Part shown: piece after piece, positions 55,496 to 64,000 of the stretch | How the letters are laid out: each line of letters opens with the position of its first letter | Numbering within the stretch: position 1 is the first letter of the stretch | Source of the DNA: Vicingaceae bacterium | GTDB taxonomy: Bacteria; Bacteroidota; Bacteroidia; Flavobacteriales_E; Vicingaceae | Reading direction: 5' to 3' | Assembly: GCA_018402765.1 (NCBI GenBank) | Contig: JAGYIE010000002.1 | Coordinates: 558,001 to 622,000, forward strand | Length of the DNA: 64,000 nucleotides | The notes under the pieces: model-generated | What the model was told of the DNA's origin: nothing | The model's input: the letters and a program-made list of their open reading frames with translations, nothing else | The model's database searches: none | Position numbers and translations under genes: made by a program

Positions 55496-56851
55496 TCATT
55501 TTATGTAAACAGTCTTTTTATTAACAAACTCCATAATTCCATCAGCAGAAAGTTCCCTGCCATAACCCGACAGTTTTGTTCCTCCAAAGGGCAGTCTTGG
55601 ATCAGACCTAACCATATCGTTTATAAAAACTGCTCCATCTTCTGATGCCGAGATATAAGATTTTATTCTATCCGGATTTTCAGAGAATATTGACAAGCCT
55701 AAACCAAATTTACTGCTATTAGCTACTTCGATTGCTTCTTGCTCCGTCTTTACTTTAATTATAGATGCAATAGGACCGAAGAGTTCTTCAGTGTAAGCCC
55801 TCATCTGTTCAGTGACTCCTTCTATAACCGTAGGTTCAAAATGCGCTTTAACTCTTTTTCCTCCGATCAATAATTTTGCACCTTTGCTTAAGGCGTCATT
55901 TAATTGCGCTTCTAATTCCTCAGCTAAGTCTTCTCTCGCCATAGGACCTATTTCCGTATTTTCATCCATTGGGTCTCCAACTTTGTATTCTTGAATGAAC
56001 GCTAAAAAATAGGTTATAAACTCTTCGTAAATAGATTCTAATACAATAAAGCGTTTGCCGGCTATGCAACTTTGCCCTGTGTTTTGAAATCTTGCCCATG
56101 CGCCGACTTTTGCAGCATTTTCTATATCAGCATCCTCAAAAATCACAAAAGCATTACTTCCCCCTAATTCCAATACCGTTTTTTTAATTTCCGCTCCTGC
56201 TTTTGATGCGACAGCTTTTCCAGCTTTTTCACTTCCTGTTAATGTAACGGCTTTTATTTGGTCATTAGAAATTATATTACCTATTTGTTCGCTGTTGGCA
56301 ATTATTGTCTGAAATACTCCCTTAGGCACACCAGCGTCTTCTATTATTTCCTGTAGTAGAAGTGCTGATTTAGATACATTAGATGCGTGCTTTAATAGAG
56401 CAACATTGCCAGCCATTAATGTAGGGGCTAAAAAACGAAAAAGCTGCCAAAATGGATAGTTCCAAGGCATTATAGCCAAAATGCATCCTATAGGGTCGTA
56501 TTGTACATAACTATTCGAAGCATCTGTCTTAATCGTTTTACTTGCTAGAAATTGCGCTGCATTGTTTGCATAATATTCGCAGACCCAAGCACACTTTTCT
56601 ACTTCTGCTACTGACTGAGTAATTGGTTTTCCAACTTCTTCCGTTATTACTTTTCCGTAGGATTTAGCATTTGCTTTTAAGTTTTCTGCTACGTTCAATA
56701 AGTGGGTCTTTCTCTCTGAAAATGTACAATTTTTCCAAGTTTTGTAAGTCTCAGCCGCCACGTCAATACTGTCTTCTATTTGTTGATTACTGAATTGTTC
56801 TACTTCAAATATTACTTCTTGATTATATGGGTTGATGCTTTGTACTTTCAT
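55496..56851 (-). CDS. Succinate-semialdehyde dehydrogenase-like aldehyde dehydrogenase
   Basis: The 451-residue NAD(P)-dependent aldehyde dehydrogenase has the catalytic Glu in LELGGSNAFVIF, catalytic Cys in FQNTGQSCIAGKR, the NAD-binding TGSEKAGKAV, and an oxyanion Asn in MPWNYPFWQ. The short N-terminus and these blocks match the Sad/GabD-like succinate-semialdehyde dehydrogenases. It follows the response-regulator gene after 15 bases and is probably co-transcribed. Confidence 0.85.
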   Translation of the reverse strand: MKVQSINPYNQEVIFEVEQFSNQQIEDSIDVAAETYKTWKNCTFSERKTHLLNVAENLKANAKSYGKVITEEVGKPITQSVAEVEKCAWVCEYYANNAAQFLASKTIKTDASNSYVQYDPIGCILAIMPWNYPFWQLFRFLAPTLMAGNVALLKHASNVSKSALLLQEIIEDAGVPKGVFQTIIANSEQIGNIISNDQIKAVTLTGSEKAGKAVASKAGAEIKKTVLELGGSNAFVIFEDADIENAAKVGAWARFQNTGQSCIAGKRFIVLESIYEEFITYFLAFIQEYKVGDPMDENTEIGPMAREDLAEELEAQLNDALSKGAKLLIGGKRVKAHFEPTVIEGVTEQMRAYTEELFGPIASIIKVKTEQEAIEVANSSKFGLGLSIFSENPDRIKSYISASEDGAVFINDMVRSDPRLPFGGTKLSGYGRELSADGIMEFVNKKTVYIK

Positions 56852-56866
56852 AAAAATAAATCGGGT

Positions 56867-57310
56867 TTATTTGTTGTAAATAGCAGCTCTATTGCTCCAA
56901 TATTCTTTTATACTTTTAATTACCGCTGTCAGCTCACCAAAGTGCGTTGGCTTTGTAAAAAAAGTATTTCCTCCGAGTTGATAGGATTTAATAATATCTC
57001 TCTCAGAATTGGATGTTGTTAAAAATAAAACTGGAATGTGCTGTAATTGACTATTTTTCTTGATCTCAATAATGGTTTCCCATCCATTTTTTTTTGGCAT
57101 ATTTAGATCTAAAACAATCATAGTAGGCTCCTGAGGTGGGTGGCGATGAAGATGATTTAATAGCTCTTCTCCATTTTTAAAATATAAATGACCTCCTATC
57201 CAATCATTTTCTTCCAAGGCATGTTGAATCAATAATTGATCATCTAAATCATCATCTGCGATAAGCAAACGAATGGATTTAGCTAAAAACGTTGACTTGT
57301 TTTCGGTCAT
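56867..57310 (-). CDS. Single-domain response regulator (Rcp1-like)
   Basis: The 147-residue protein is a stand-alone receiver domain: acidic pocket DDDLDD near residue 18, phosphoacceptor Asp in MIVLDLNMPKKNG, Thr/Ser switch in LFLTTSNS, Lys in FFTKPTHF. No output domain. The frame extends to a TTG at 57331, but the perfect -7 element lies at 57329-57336, so translation must start at the ATG at 57310. Rcp1-like proteins partner with phytochrome-type or hybrid kinases; none is adjacent. Confidence 0.88.
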   Translation of the reverse strand: MTENKSTFLAKSIRLLIADDDLDDQLLIQHALEENDWIGGHLYFKNGEELLNHLHRHPPQEPTMIVLDLNMPKKNGWETIIEIKKNSQLQHIPVLFLTTSNSERDIIKSYQLGGNTFFTKPTHFGELTAVIKSIKEYWSNRAAIYNK

Positions 57311-57328
57311 TGAGTAATGAGTTTGTAC

Positions 57329-57336
57329 CAAAGTTA
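57329..57336 (-). promoter_or_regulatory. -7 element of the response regulator-dehydrogenase operon
   Basis: TAACTTTG on the minus strand, perfect TAnnTTTG, 18 bases before the ATG at 57310. Confidence 0.55.
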
Positions 57337-57414
57337 AGTTATTGCATTATAAAATCATTGCATTCACTTATAAATGGAACTATTTTTGATAAAGACAGCA
57401 TAAATTTTAATTCC

Positions 57415-60400
57415 ATGAAGAAGAACACGATTTTCACTCTCCTCACTTTATTTTCTATTATAAGTTTACTTGCTTGGAACTATTCAACACCCAATAAAAA
57501 GGAATTAATTGTTTTTAAAACTTCTGATAACTACAAAAAGGAATGGTATCTAGTGGATTCGTTGGTTAAAATAGGACAAGAAAAATCTGCTGTTATAAAA
57601 GTTGAACAAATACTAAACAAAGCTGAAGCTGCTCAAAATTTCAATCAAGTTTATAAAGCGACTTTATATATTGCTCGGTTAAGTATTTCTTTTCAAGAAG
57701 AAAGTCTAGAAAGGACAATTATAGAATTAGAGCAGAAAACGATGCAAAACGACTACCCCCTTTCTGCTATTTTTCATTCTGTATTGGGAGATATTTATCA
57801 GAATTATTACCATCAAAATAGCTGGAAATTTAATCAACGAACCGAAATTCAGGGTTCTCCAACGGATGATATCAACACATGGGATTTAAAAACGATTATC
57901 AAACGTATTCAATTTCATTATGATGCATCCTTAGTTGAGGAAGAAAGGCTAAAACGAACTCCTATCAATTACTTTGAGCCTATTTTATCTAAACAAACGA
58001 CTAATTATAACGAAGAGAAGGAGATACAGCGATTTTTGTATGATTTGTTGGTCAAAAGAGCAATTGATTTTTATTCCTCAGGACAAGCTAGTCTAGCAGA
58101 TCCAATTCATGTATTCTCAATAGAGGATCCTCTTGTATTTTCATCTAAGCAGGATTTTGTGAAAGCTGTATTCCAAACCACTGACACGTTTTCAAATGAA
58201 TGGAAAGCACTGAATTTATACCAAGAATGGACGGCCTTTTTATTGGAGGAAGATAATTTAACAGCCCTTACTGATGCAACAATAAAACGGCTTCAATTTG
58301 CAAAAACTTATTTTCAAGGAGAAGGTAAGGAAGAGATGTACATAAGGGCGATAGAGTTGTTGCATGAGCAACTCGAAGGAAATCCATCATCAGCAAGAAC
58401 TGCTTTTGAGATAGCTAAATTTTACAAAGAAACTTACGATTCTGATACGGCTACTATCCATCAAAATAAATTGAAAGAAGCAGCTACACTTTGTGAAGAG
58501 CACATCAAGCTTTATTCTAAAAGTTACGGAGCGATACAGTGTCAAGAAATTTTTAATCAATTAAATAGGCCATATCATCAACTGCAAATGGAATCGGCGG
58601 TATTACCAAATCAACCAATTTTATTTCAAACAATTTGGAGAAATATAACTGATATAAATTATCGAATCGTTGTATCTCCTTTTGGAAGAATTACGGAGAA
58701 TTTGAGCTATGATCAGCAAAAAGGAAAGTTATTGTCCTCCAAATTGGTAAATAGCTGGACAACCAGCTTTAGTGGAGGAGAAGATTTAAGACAGCATACT
58801 ACAGAGTTTTCTCAAGAAGGATTACCAACAGGTCATTACTACTTGCTTTCATCCTCCAAAGCTGATTTTTCACAAATGGAATCTATCTCTTTTGTAGAGT
58901 TTTGGGTTTCTGAAATAAGCTTTGCACAGGAGAACAATACCAAAGGAGGATTAGACATTTATGTACTAAATCGTAAAAATGGTCATCCATTAAAGGGAGT
59001 GGATTTAACCGTTTATCAGAATAGAAATTGGAGCTATTTTCAAGGTGAAACAGGCACTTTTAAAACGGATGAAAATGGATATGTAGCAATTAATCAGACC
59101 AATGATCGCAATAGTATGGTTGTTTTTAAGAATGACACAGATAGCTTATACTCTGAACCTTTTTATATTTACAATAACAATCGAACTGTGGAAAATGACT
59201 GGACGACCCAAGTGAATTTTTTCACCGATAGGGCAATTTATCGTCCTGGACAAACAGTCCATTTTAAAGGTATTGTTATTGAGACCAAAGCGAAAGAAGT
59301 AAAACTAAATACGGGTCTTAAAAGCACAGTTGAGTTGCTGGATGCTAATTATAAAAAAGTGGCTTCCATAGAAGTAAAAGCAAATCAATACGGCTCATTT
59401 AGTGGTTCTTTTCAATTACCCGTAGGGGGATTAACAGGCTATTATCGATTAAAAACTGATTTTGGTCAACACGGCTTTTCAGTTGAGGAGTATAAACGTC
59501 CTCAGTTTGAGGTGAAGTTTGATCGGGTAAAAGGGAGTTTTAAATTAAATGATGATATACTAACTAAAGGAAGAGCTATTGCCTATTCAGGAGCAAATCT
59601 ATCCGAAGCAGAAGTAAGTTATCGAGTAATTCGAAGAGAAATAGTTCCTTATTATTATGGTTATGGATGGAGACGATATCCACCATTACAAAAAAATGAA
59701 GCAGAAATAGCAAATGGAAAAGTAAGCACCAATGCAGCAGGAGAGTTTGAAGTAAAATTTGTAGCGAAAGCGCCGAGCAATAGCACTTCTACATTCACCT
59801 ATGAAGTGGTTGCTGATGTAACTGATATTAATGGAGAAACGCAAAGTGCTTCTACTTCGTTAAGTGTTAGCAAACAACCTTTTCAGTTACAAATAGAATT
59901 ACAAGATGAAATTCAGCGAGAGGAGTTTAATTCCATTCAATTTGAAACAAAGAACTTCTCAAATGAACCAGTAGAAGCAAGCATTAGCTATTCACTTGAG
60001 CGGCTTAAGCCACAAAATCGAGTGTATAAAGAGCGTTACTGGGAATTGCCAGAGCAACATCAACTCTCAGAAACAGAATTTAGAAAGAAATTTCCAAATT
60101 TAGCCTATTCAGAAAATGAATTGAATCCCGCTTTATTTGAAGTGGAGAGAAAGGTGCTTGAAGCAAAGGTAAAAGCGAATGAGTTGATAAAGTTCTCTGA
60201 ATTTTTGAGCAGTGGAAATTATAAGTTGAATATTTTGGCGACAGATGGGAATGGCGATGAAATAAAGCAAACACGCTATTTTACAATTTTTAGTTTAAAG
60301 GATAAATGTCCAGTTGTTGCCTCAGTTTTTTGGACTAAACAGTTAAAGTCTAAAGTAGAAGTTGGAGAAAAGGCGCAGGTAATAGTTGGCTCAAGAGCTA

Positions 60401-63400
60401 CAGATGCTAAAATATATTATGAAATAATTGTAGGGAGTCAGGTAGTAAAAAAAGAATGGATTTCTTTGCATAAGGAGCAGAAGCTATTAGAAATTGATGT
60501 AAAAGAGGCGTTTCGAGGTGGTTTTCGAGTAAATATTTTAATGGTTTACGATAATCGCTCATTTAACCAATCTTTTGAATATACTGTTCCTTACAGCAAC
60601 AAACAGTTGAATGTAAAATTAACCACCTTTAGAAATGTAACCGAACCTGGGAATAAGGAGGAATGGTCACTTACTGTTAAAGATGTCAATGAGAAATCAA
60701 TTCAAGCTGAGGTTCTGGCTTCTATGTATGACCATAGTTTGGATGTATTTCAAGCGAATAATTGGAACTTTTTCCCCTATCGGAATAATTACAGTCGTTC
60801 TAGCTGGCAATTGGATCTGTATTATCAGCGTGTTTCTTTGACCAATTATTACCAATCAGAACAAACGGGAACCATTCCACCTCTGACTTATAAAGTGATG
60901 AATTTCTTTGGGTTTGAAGGTTATCGACCGCATTATTTCAAAGGGTATGAAGTTCAATATGATGCAGTAATGAGTTCATCAAGAGTAAACCATACAAGAG
61001 CGGAGATTAGTTCAATGGCGGTTAGATCTCCAATGGAACAGGATGAGGCGGTTATTGACGAAGTGGTAATAGAAAAGACTTCCTCGGTTATTGATAATGC
61101 CCCCTCTTTCCGCTCAGATTTTCGTGAAACAGCTTTCTTCTATCCTCATTTGGAAACCAATGAAAACGGAACAGTAGATTTTACGTTTACTATGCCTGAT
61201 GCATTGACGCGCTATAAATTCATGGCATTAGCACACACCACCGATTTAAAAATTGGAACTGGGCTAGAAGAAATTGTAGCTCAGAAAGAATTGATGGTGA
61301 TGCCAAATCCTCCACGTTTTTTTAGAGAAGGTGATACGTTGGTGTTTTTAACGAAAGTGGCCAATATTAGCGATAAAGTGCAAGAAGTTGCGGCTACTAT
61401 TTCATTTTTTGATGCTTTAACCATGAAGCAGATTAACTTATTGGCCAACGATAAAGCGTATAAAAAGGTTACTATTTTTTCAAATGGGAATGAAGTGGTA
61501 AGCTGGCAAATAGCCATTCCGAAAGGGTTGCAAGCAGTGACTTATAAAATTTTTGGCGAAAGCCAAACACACAGCGACGGAGAAGAGCGAACCGTTCCTG
61601 TATTGTCGAATAGAATGTTGGTAACGGAAGCGCTGCCATTACCTATAAATGGAAAAGGAAGTAAGCAGTTTACATTTGATAAATTGGTAAATAATACGTC
61701 AACTACCATAACGAATGAGCGTTTTACGGTAGAGTATACTTCCAATCCTGCTTGGTATGCAATTCAAGCTTTGCCATATTTAATGGAATATCCTTACGAA
61801 TGTGCGGAGCAAACGTTTAGTCGATTGTATGCGAATAAAATTGCAACACATATCTCCAATTCAGATCCTAAAATAAAGCGCGTTTTTGAAATATGGAGGC
61901 AGTATCAGCCGGATGCTTTGCTTTCTAACCTAGAGAAAAATCAAGAATTAAAAGCATTGGTCATCCAAGAAACCCCTTGGTTGAGAAACGCTAAAGACGA
62001 AAGTGAGCGTAAACGAAGATTGGGAGAGTTGTTTCATTTAGATAGAATGGAAAGAGAGCTACACCGTTCAATGAAGCAGTTGGAGCAAATGCAATTGTCG
62101 TCTGGAGCATGGCCTTGGTTTGACGGAGGAAGAGAGAATCGATACATCACACAACACATCGTAAGTGGTTTTGGCCATTTGAAGCAGTTAGGAATGATTG
62201 ACCTCGATAAGAATTTGGAGTTGGGACAAATGCTGAACAAAGCAATTGCTTATCTCGATGCTCAATTAAAAGAGGAATATGATTTTCTTATAGATCGCAA
62301 TGCAGATTTGAGTAAAAAGCAGATCTCTTCATTTCAAATACAGTATTTCTATGCTCGAAGCTTCTTTATTGAGAAAGAAATTGCATCGACCAATAAAGTG
62401 GCATTTGACTACTTCTACACACAATCGAAGAAATACTGGTTGGATTACGGACTTCAGTTGAGAGGGATGATTGCACTTTCAGCTTATCGCAATAAGGATA
62501 TTGATTTGGCTAAAAAGGTAATGACTGCAGCAAAAGACATCGCTATTTATAATGATGAATTTGGCATGTATTGGAAAGATAACCGAAGAGGATATTACTG
62601 GAATCAAGCACCAATAGAAACTCAAACGTTAATGATAGAGGCTTTTGATGAGGTGCTAGATGATAAGATCTCAGTTGAATTATTAAAAGTATGGTTGCTT
62701 AAACAAAAGCAAACTCAAGATTGGAAAACCACTAAAGCTACGGCTGATGCTTGTTATGCATTGTTGTTGAAAGGGTCGGATTTACTGACAATGGAGAATA
62801 CAGTCAGTTTAATTGTTGGTGAACTACAATTGGACCCGGCTAATGATCCATCGTTAAAAACAGAAGCTGGTACAGGTTACTTTAAGAAATCGTGGAGAGG
62901 AGGAGATGTATCCTCAAAAATGGGAAACATTACCGTTAAAAAAACGAACGAAGGTGTGGCTTGGGGCGCTGCTTATTGGCAGTATTTTGAAGATTTGGAT
63001 AAAATAACTTTCGCAGAAACGCCTTTGCAATTAAAGAAAGAATTATTTATTGAAGTGGCTACCAATTCAGGCAAACAACTTAAAAAGATAAAAGCAACCG
63101 AGCCAATTAAAATTGGGGACAAAATAATTGTAAGGGTTGAGTTGCATTCCGATAGAGATTTAGAGTTTGTACATTTAAAAGATATGCGAGCATCTGGTTT
63201 TGAGCCGATAAACGTACTATCAAGATATAAATATCAGGATGGGTTAAGCTACTACGAATGCACAAAAGATGCGGCCACTAATTTCTTTATCTCTTTTTTA
63301 AGAAAAGGAACCTATGTTTTTGAATATGAGTTGAGGGCTAATATTGCCGGTCAGTTTTCCAATGGAATTACCCAATTGCAGTGTATGTATGCTCCCGAGT

Positions 63401-63441
63401 TTACTGCTCATAGTATTGGGAGTAGGGTTATAATAAAGTAG
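57415..63441 (+). CDS. Alpha-2-macroglobulin family protein with thioester motif
   Basis: The frame opens at 57292, but the conserved N-terminus with a signal anchor (MKKNTIFTLLTLFSIISLLAW) starts at the ATG at 57415, giving 2008 residues. An N-terminal helical region (about 25-380), then MG-type beta domains: MG2 with YRPGQTVHFKG near 608, and the A2M domain with FFYPHLETNENG and DALTRYKFMALAH near 1245. The thioester motif CAEQ is present with Cys1463 (YECAEQTFSR), so it can trap proteases covalently. The C-terminal receptor-like region ends with the LPTGTYVFEYELRA-type strand. It would sit in the periplasm or on the membrane as a protease trap. No PBP1C gene is next to it, unlike in enterobacteria. 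Confidence 0.9.
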   Translation: MKKNTIFTLLTLFSIISLLAWNYSTPNKKELIVFKTSDNYKKEWYLVDSLVKIGQEKSAVIKVEQILNKAEAAQNFNQVYKATLYIARLSISFQEESLERTIIELEQKTMQNDYPLSAIFHSVLGDIYQNYYHQNSWKFNQRTEIQGSPTDDINTWDLKTIIKRIQFHYDASLVEEERLKRTPINYFEPILSKQTTNYNEEKEIQRFLYDLLVKRAIDFYSSGQASLADPIHVFSIEDPLVFSSKQDFVKAVFQTTDTFSNEWKALNLYQEWTAFLLEEDNLTALTDATIKRLQFAKTYFQGEGKEEMYIRAIELLHEQLEGNPSSARTAFEIAKFYKETYDSDTATIHQNKLKEAATLCEEHIKLYSKSYGAIQCQEIFNQLNRPYHQLQMESAVLPNQPILFQTIWRNITDINYRIVVSPFGRITENLSYDQQKGKLLSSKLVNSWTTSFSGGEDLRQHTTEFSQEGLPTGHYYLLSSSKADFSQMESISFVEFWVSEISFAQENNTKGGLDIYVLNRKNGHPLKGVDLTVYQNRNWSYFQGETGTFKTDENGYVAINQTNDRNSMVVFKNDTDSLYSEPFYIYNNNRTVENDWTTQVNFFTDRAIYRPGQTVHFKGIVIETKAKEVKLNTGLKSTVELLDANYKKVASIEVKANQYGSFSGSFQLPVGGLTGYYRLKTDFGQHGFSVEEYKRPQFEVKFDRVKGSFKLNDDILTKGRAIAYSGANLSEAEVSYRVIRREIVPYYYGYGWRRYPPLQKNEAEIANGKVSTNAAGEFEVKFVAKAPSNSTSTFTYEVVADVTDINGETQSASTSLSVSKQPFQLQIELQDEIQREEFNSIQFETKNFSNEPVEASISYSLERLKPQNRVYKERYWELPEQHQLSETEFRKKFPNLAYSENELNPALFEVERKVLEAKVKANELIKFSEFLSSGNYKLNILATDGNGDEIKQTRYFTIFSLKDKCPVVASVFWTKQLKSKVEVGEKAQVIVGSRATDAKIYYEIIVGSQVVKKEWISLHKEQKLLEIDVKEAFRGGFRVNILMVYDNRSFNQSFEYTVPYSNKQLNVKLTTFRNVTEPGNKEEWSLTVKDVNEKSIQAEVLASMYDHSLDVFQANNWNFFPYRNNYSRSSWQLDLYYQRVSLTNYYQSEQTGTIPPLTYKVMNFFGFEGYRPHYFKGYEVQYDAVMSSSRVNHTRAEISSMAVRSPMEQDEAVIDEVVIEKTSSVIDNAPSFRSDFRETAFFYPHLETNENGTVDFTFTMPDALTRYKFMALAHTTDLKIGTGLEEIVAQKELMVMPNPPRFFREGDTLVFLTKVANISDKVQEVAATISFFDALTMKQINLLANDKAYKKVTIFSNGNEVVSWQIAIPKGLQAVTYKIFGESQTHSDGEERTVPVLSNRMLVTEALPLPINGKGSKQFTFDKLVNNTSTTITNERFTVEYTSNPAWYAIQALPYLMEYPYECAEQTFSRLYANKIATHISNSDPKIKRVFEIWRQYQPDALLSNLEKNQELKALVIQETPWLRNAKDESERKRRLGELFHLDRMERELHRSMKQLEQMQLSSGAWPWFDGGRENRYITQHIVSGFGHLKQLGMIDLDKNLELGQMLNKAIAYLDAQLKEEYDFLIDRNADLSKKQISSFQIQYFYARSFFIEKEIASTNKVAFDYFYTQSKKYWLDYGLQLRGMIALSAYRNKDIDLAKKVMTAAKDIAIYNDEFGMYWKDNRRGYYWNQAPIETQTLMIEAFDEVLDDKISVELLKVWLLKQKQTQDWKTTKATADACYALLLKGSDLLTMENTVSLIVGELQLDPANDPSLKTEAGTGYFKKSWRGGDVSSKMGNITVKKTNEGVAWGAAYWQYFEDLDKITFAETPLQLKKELFIEVATNSGKQLKKIKATEPIKIGDKIIVRVELHSDRDLEFVHLKDMRASGFEPINVLSRYKYQDGLSYYECTKDAATNFFISFLRKGTYVFEYELRANIAGQFSNGITQLQCMYAPEFTAHSIGSRVIIK

Positions 63442-63446
63442 CAATA

Positions 63447-63477
63447 TTGATTGATGTGACATCAAATGATATATTTG
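63447..63477 (+). promoter_or_regulatory. Promoter of the terminal lipoprotein gene
   Basis: TTG (63447-63449), 20-base spacer, TATATTTG (63470-63477), 16 bases before the ATG. Confidence 0.65.
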
Positions 63478-63493
63478 CTTAAAAATACAAATT

Positions 63494-64000
63494 ATGAAGA
63501 AATATAGAATTGCAGCTGCGATAGCTGTTGCTACGCTTTTAGGATCTTGTGGAGGTAGCTCTGCTGAAGGTGATAAATCTCAACTAGCTGAAGAAACAGT
63601 TAGTTATGAAGGGATGAACAAGTTAAATCTTCGTGAGCATGGATTTGAAGGTATTATATATATCCTAAATGAAGAGTTTGGACAACCAATTATTGATCGA
63701 ACGAATTGGGGAAGCGTTAAAATTTCAGTTGGAGAACGATTTGGTATTGAGTTACAACAGGAACCACTTAGCTATGATATGTTTATGTCTGAATTATTGG
63801 AAGCTCAAGTATATGAAACAGTGTTTTTGGAACAAAATCCTCCGTTGATGATGTGGAAAAATTCAATTCCTAATAGTGGGACTGAACCGGAGTACCATTT
63901 TTTCTATGCCTACTCAAAAGAAGGCTTCAATATTTCAATTACTAGTTTTAAAAGTGAACAATTTTCGGAAAGTGCAGTAAAAAAGATGATTATTTCAGCG
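63494..64000 (+). CDS. Lipoprotein of unknown function (3' partial)
   Basis: An uninterrupted frame of 169 codons runs from ATG 63494 to the window edge. It begins with a lipoprotein signal peptide; the lipobox is LLGSC and the mature protein starts CGGSSAEG. No family is recognised in the visible part, which is mixed alpha/beta with no catalytic motif. It has its own promoter after the alpha-2-macroglobulin gene. Confidence 0.75.
   Translation, partial: MKKYRIAAAIAVATLLGSCGGSSAEGDKSQLAEETVSYEGMNKLNLREHGFEGIIYILNEEFGQPIIDRTNWGSVKISVGERFGIELQQEPLSYDMFMSELLEAQVYETVFLEQNPPLMMWKNSIPNSGTEPEYHFFYAYSKEGFNISITSFKSEQFSESAVKKMIISA

Overview
The window is AT-rich DNA from a member of the Bacteroidota, most likely a marine-type flavobacterium. 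The evidence is the SUF operon ending in a DUF2480 gene, the long (647-residue) IspG, a TonB receptor with an N-terminal carboxypeptidase-like domain, an OlsF-type bifunctional acyltransferase, a decayed type IX secretion sorting domain, the near-absence of Shine-Dalgarno sequences, and many promoters with the Bacteroidota -7 element TAnnTTTG.

Layout. 1-2.3 kb: the 3' part of a long PurF-like gene meets a CtlX-type hydrolase at a shared terminator. 2.3-3.3 kb: a gene graveyard with two recognisable remnants. 3.3-9.8 kb: an eight-gene iron-sulfur assembly operon (sufA-B-C-D-S-E, a SufT/DUF59 protein, DUF2480), read leftward from a promoter overlapped by a perfect 23-bp palindrome. 9.9-16.5 kb: thiL, an exported DUF4476 protein, a DMT transporter, a polyamine pair (agmatinase and a SpeD-SpeE fusion) and a cyclase-family enzyme. 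16.7-19.8 kb: accessory DNA with a RAYT transposase, REP-like hairpins, a 72-bp direct repeat, an unknown exported protein and a small lipoprotein. 19.8-32.7 kb: hemW, a histidine kinase, an AsmA-like protein, a pseudouridine synthase, a TonB receptor with an exported partner, an OlsF-like lipid synthase and an MFS exporter. 32.9-44.7 kb: a CAU tRNA, an orphan HigA-like antitoxin, glyS, DUF3109, ispG, an alpha/beta hydrolase, aminopeptidase P and sdhCAB. 44.7-49.8 kb: DUF2461, a methionine aminotransferase/omega-amidase pair, and prs-rplY-pth.

49.9-55.5 kb begins at a tRNA-Leu(CAA) and looks like an accessory island: a 2-oxoglutarate oxygenase gene broken by two frameshifts, an AAA ATPase (DUF234) gene bracketed by two copies of a 46-bp palindromic repeat, an unrecognised gene, and the C-terminal half of a TRIC-family channel. 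55.5-64 kb: a succinate-semialdehyde-type dehydrogenase behind a single-domain response regulator, a 2008-residue alpha-2-macroglobulin with an intact CAEQ thioester motif, and the start of a lipoprotein gene that runs off the window.

The candidates most worth a second look are the repeat-bracketed ATPase cassette, the RAYT element with its 72-bp direct repeats, the suf operator, the precisely placed promoters that predict leaderless mRNAs, and a pseudouridine synthase in which the catalytic Asp appears to be Glu.
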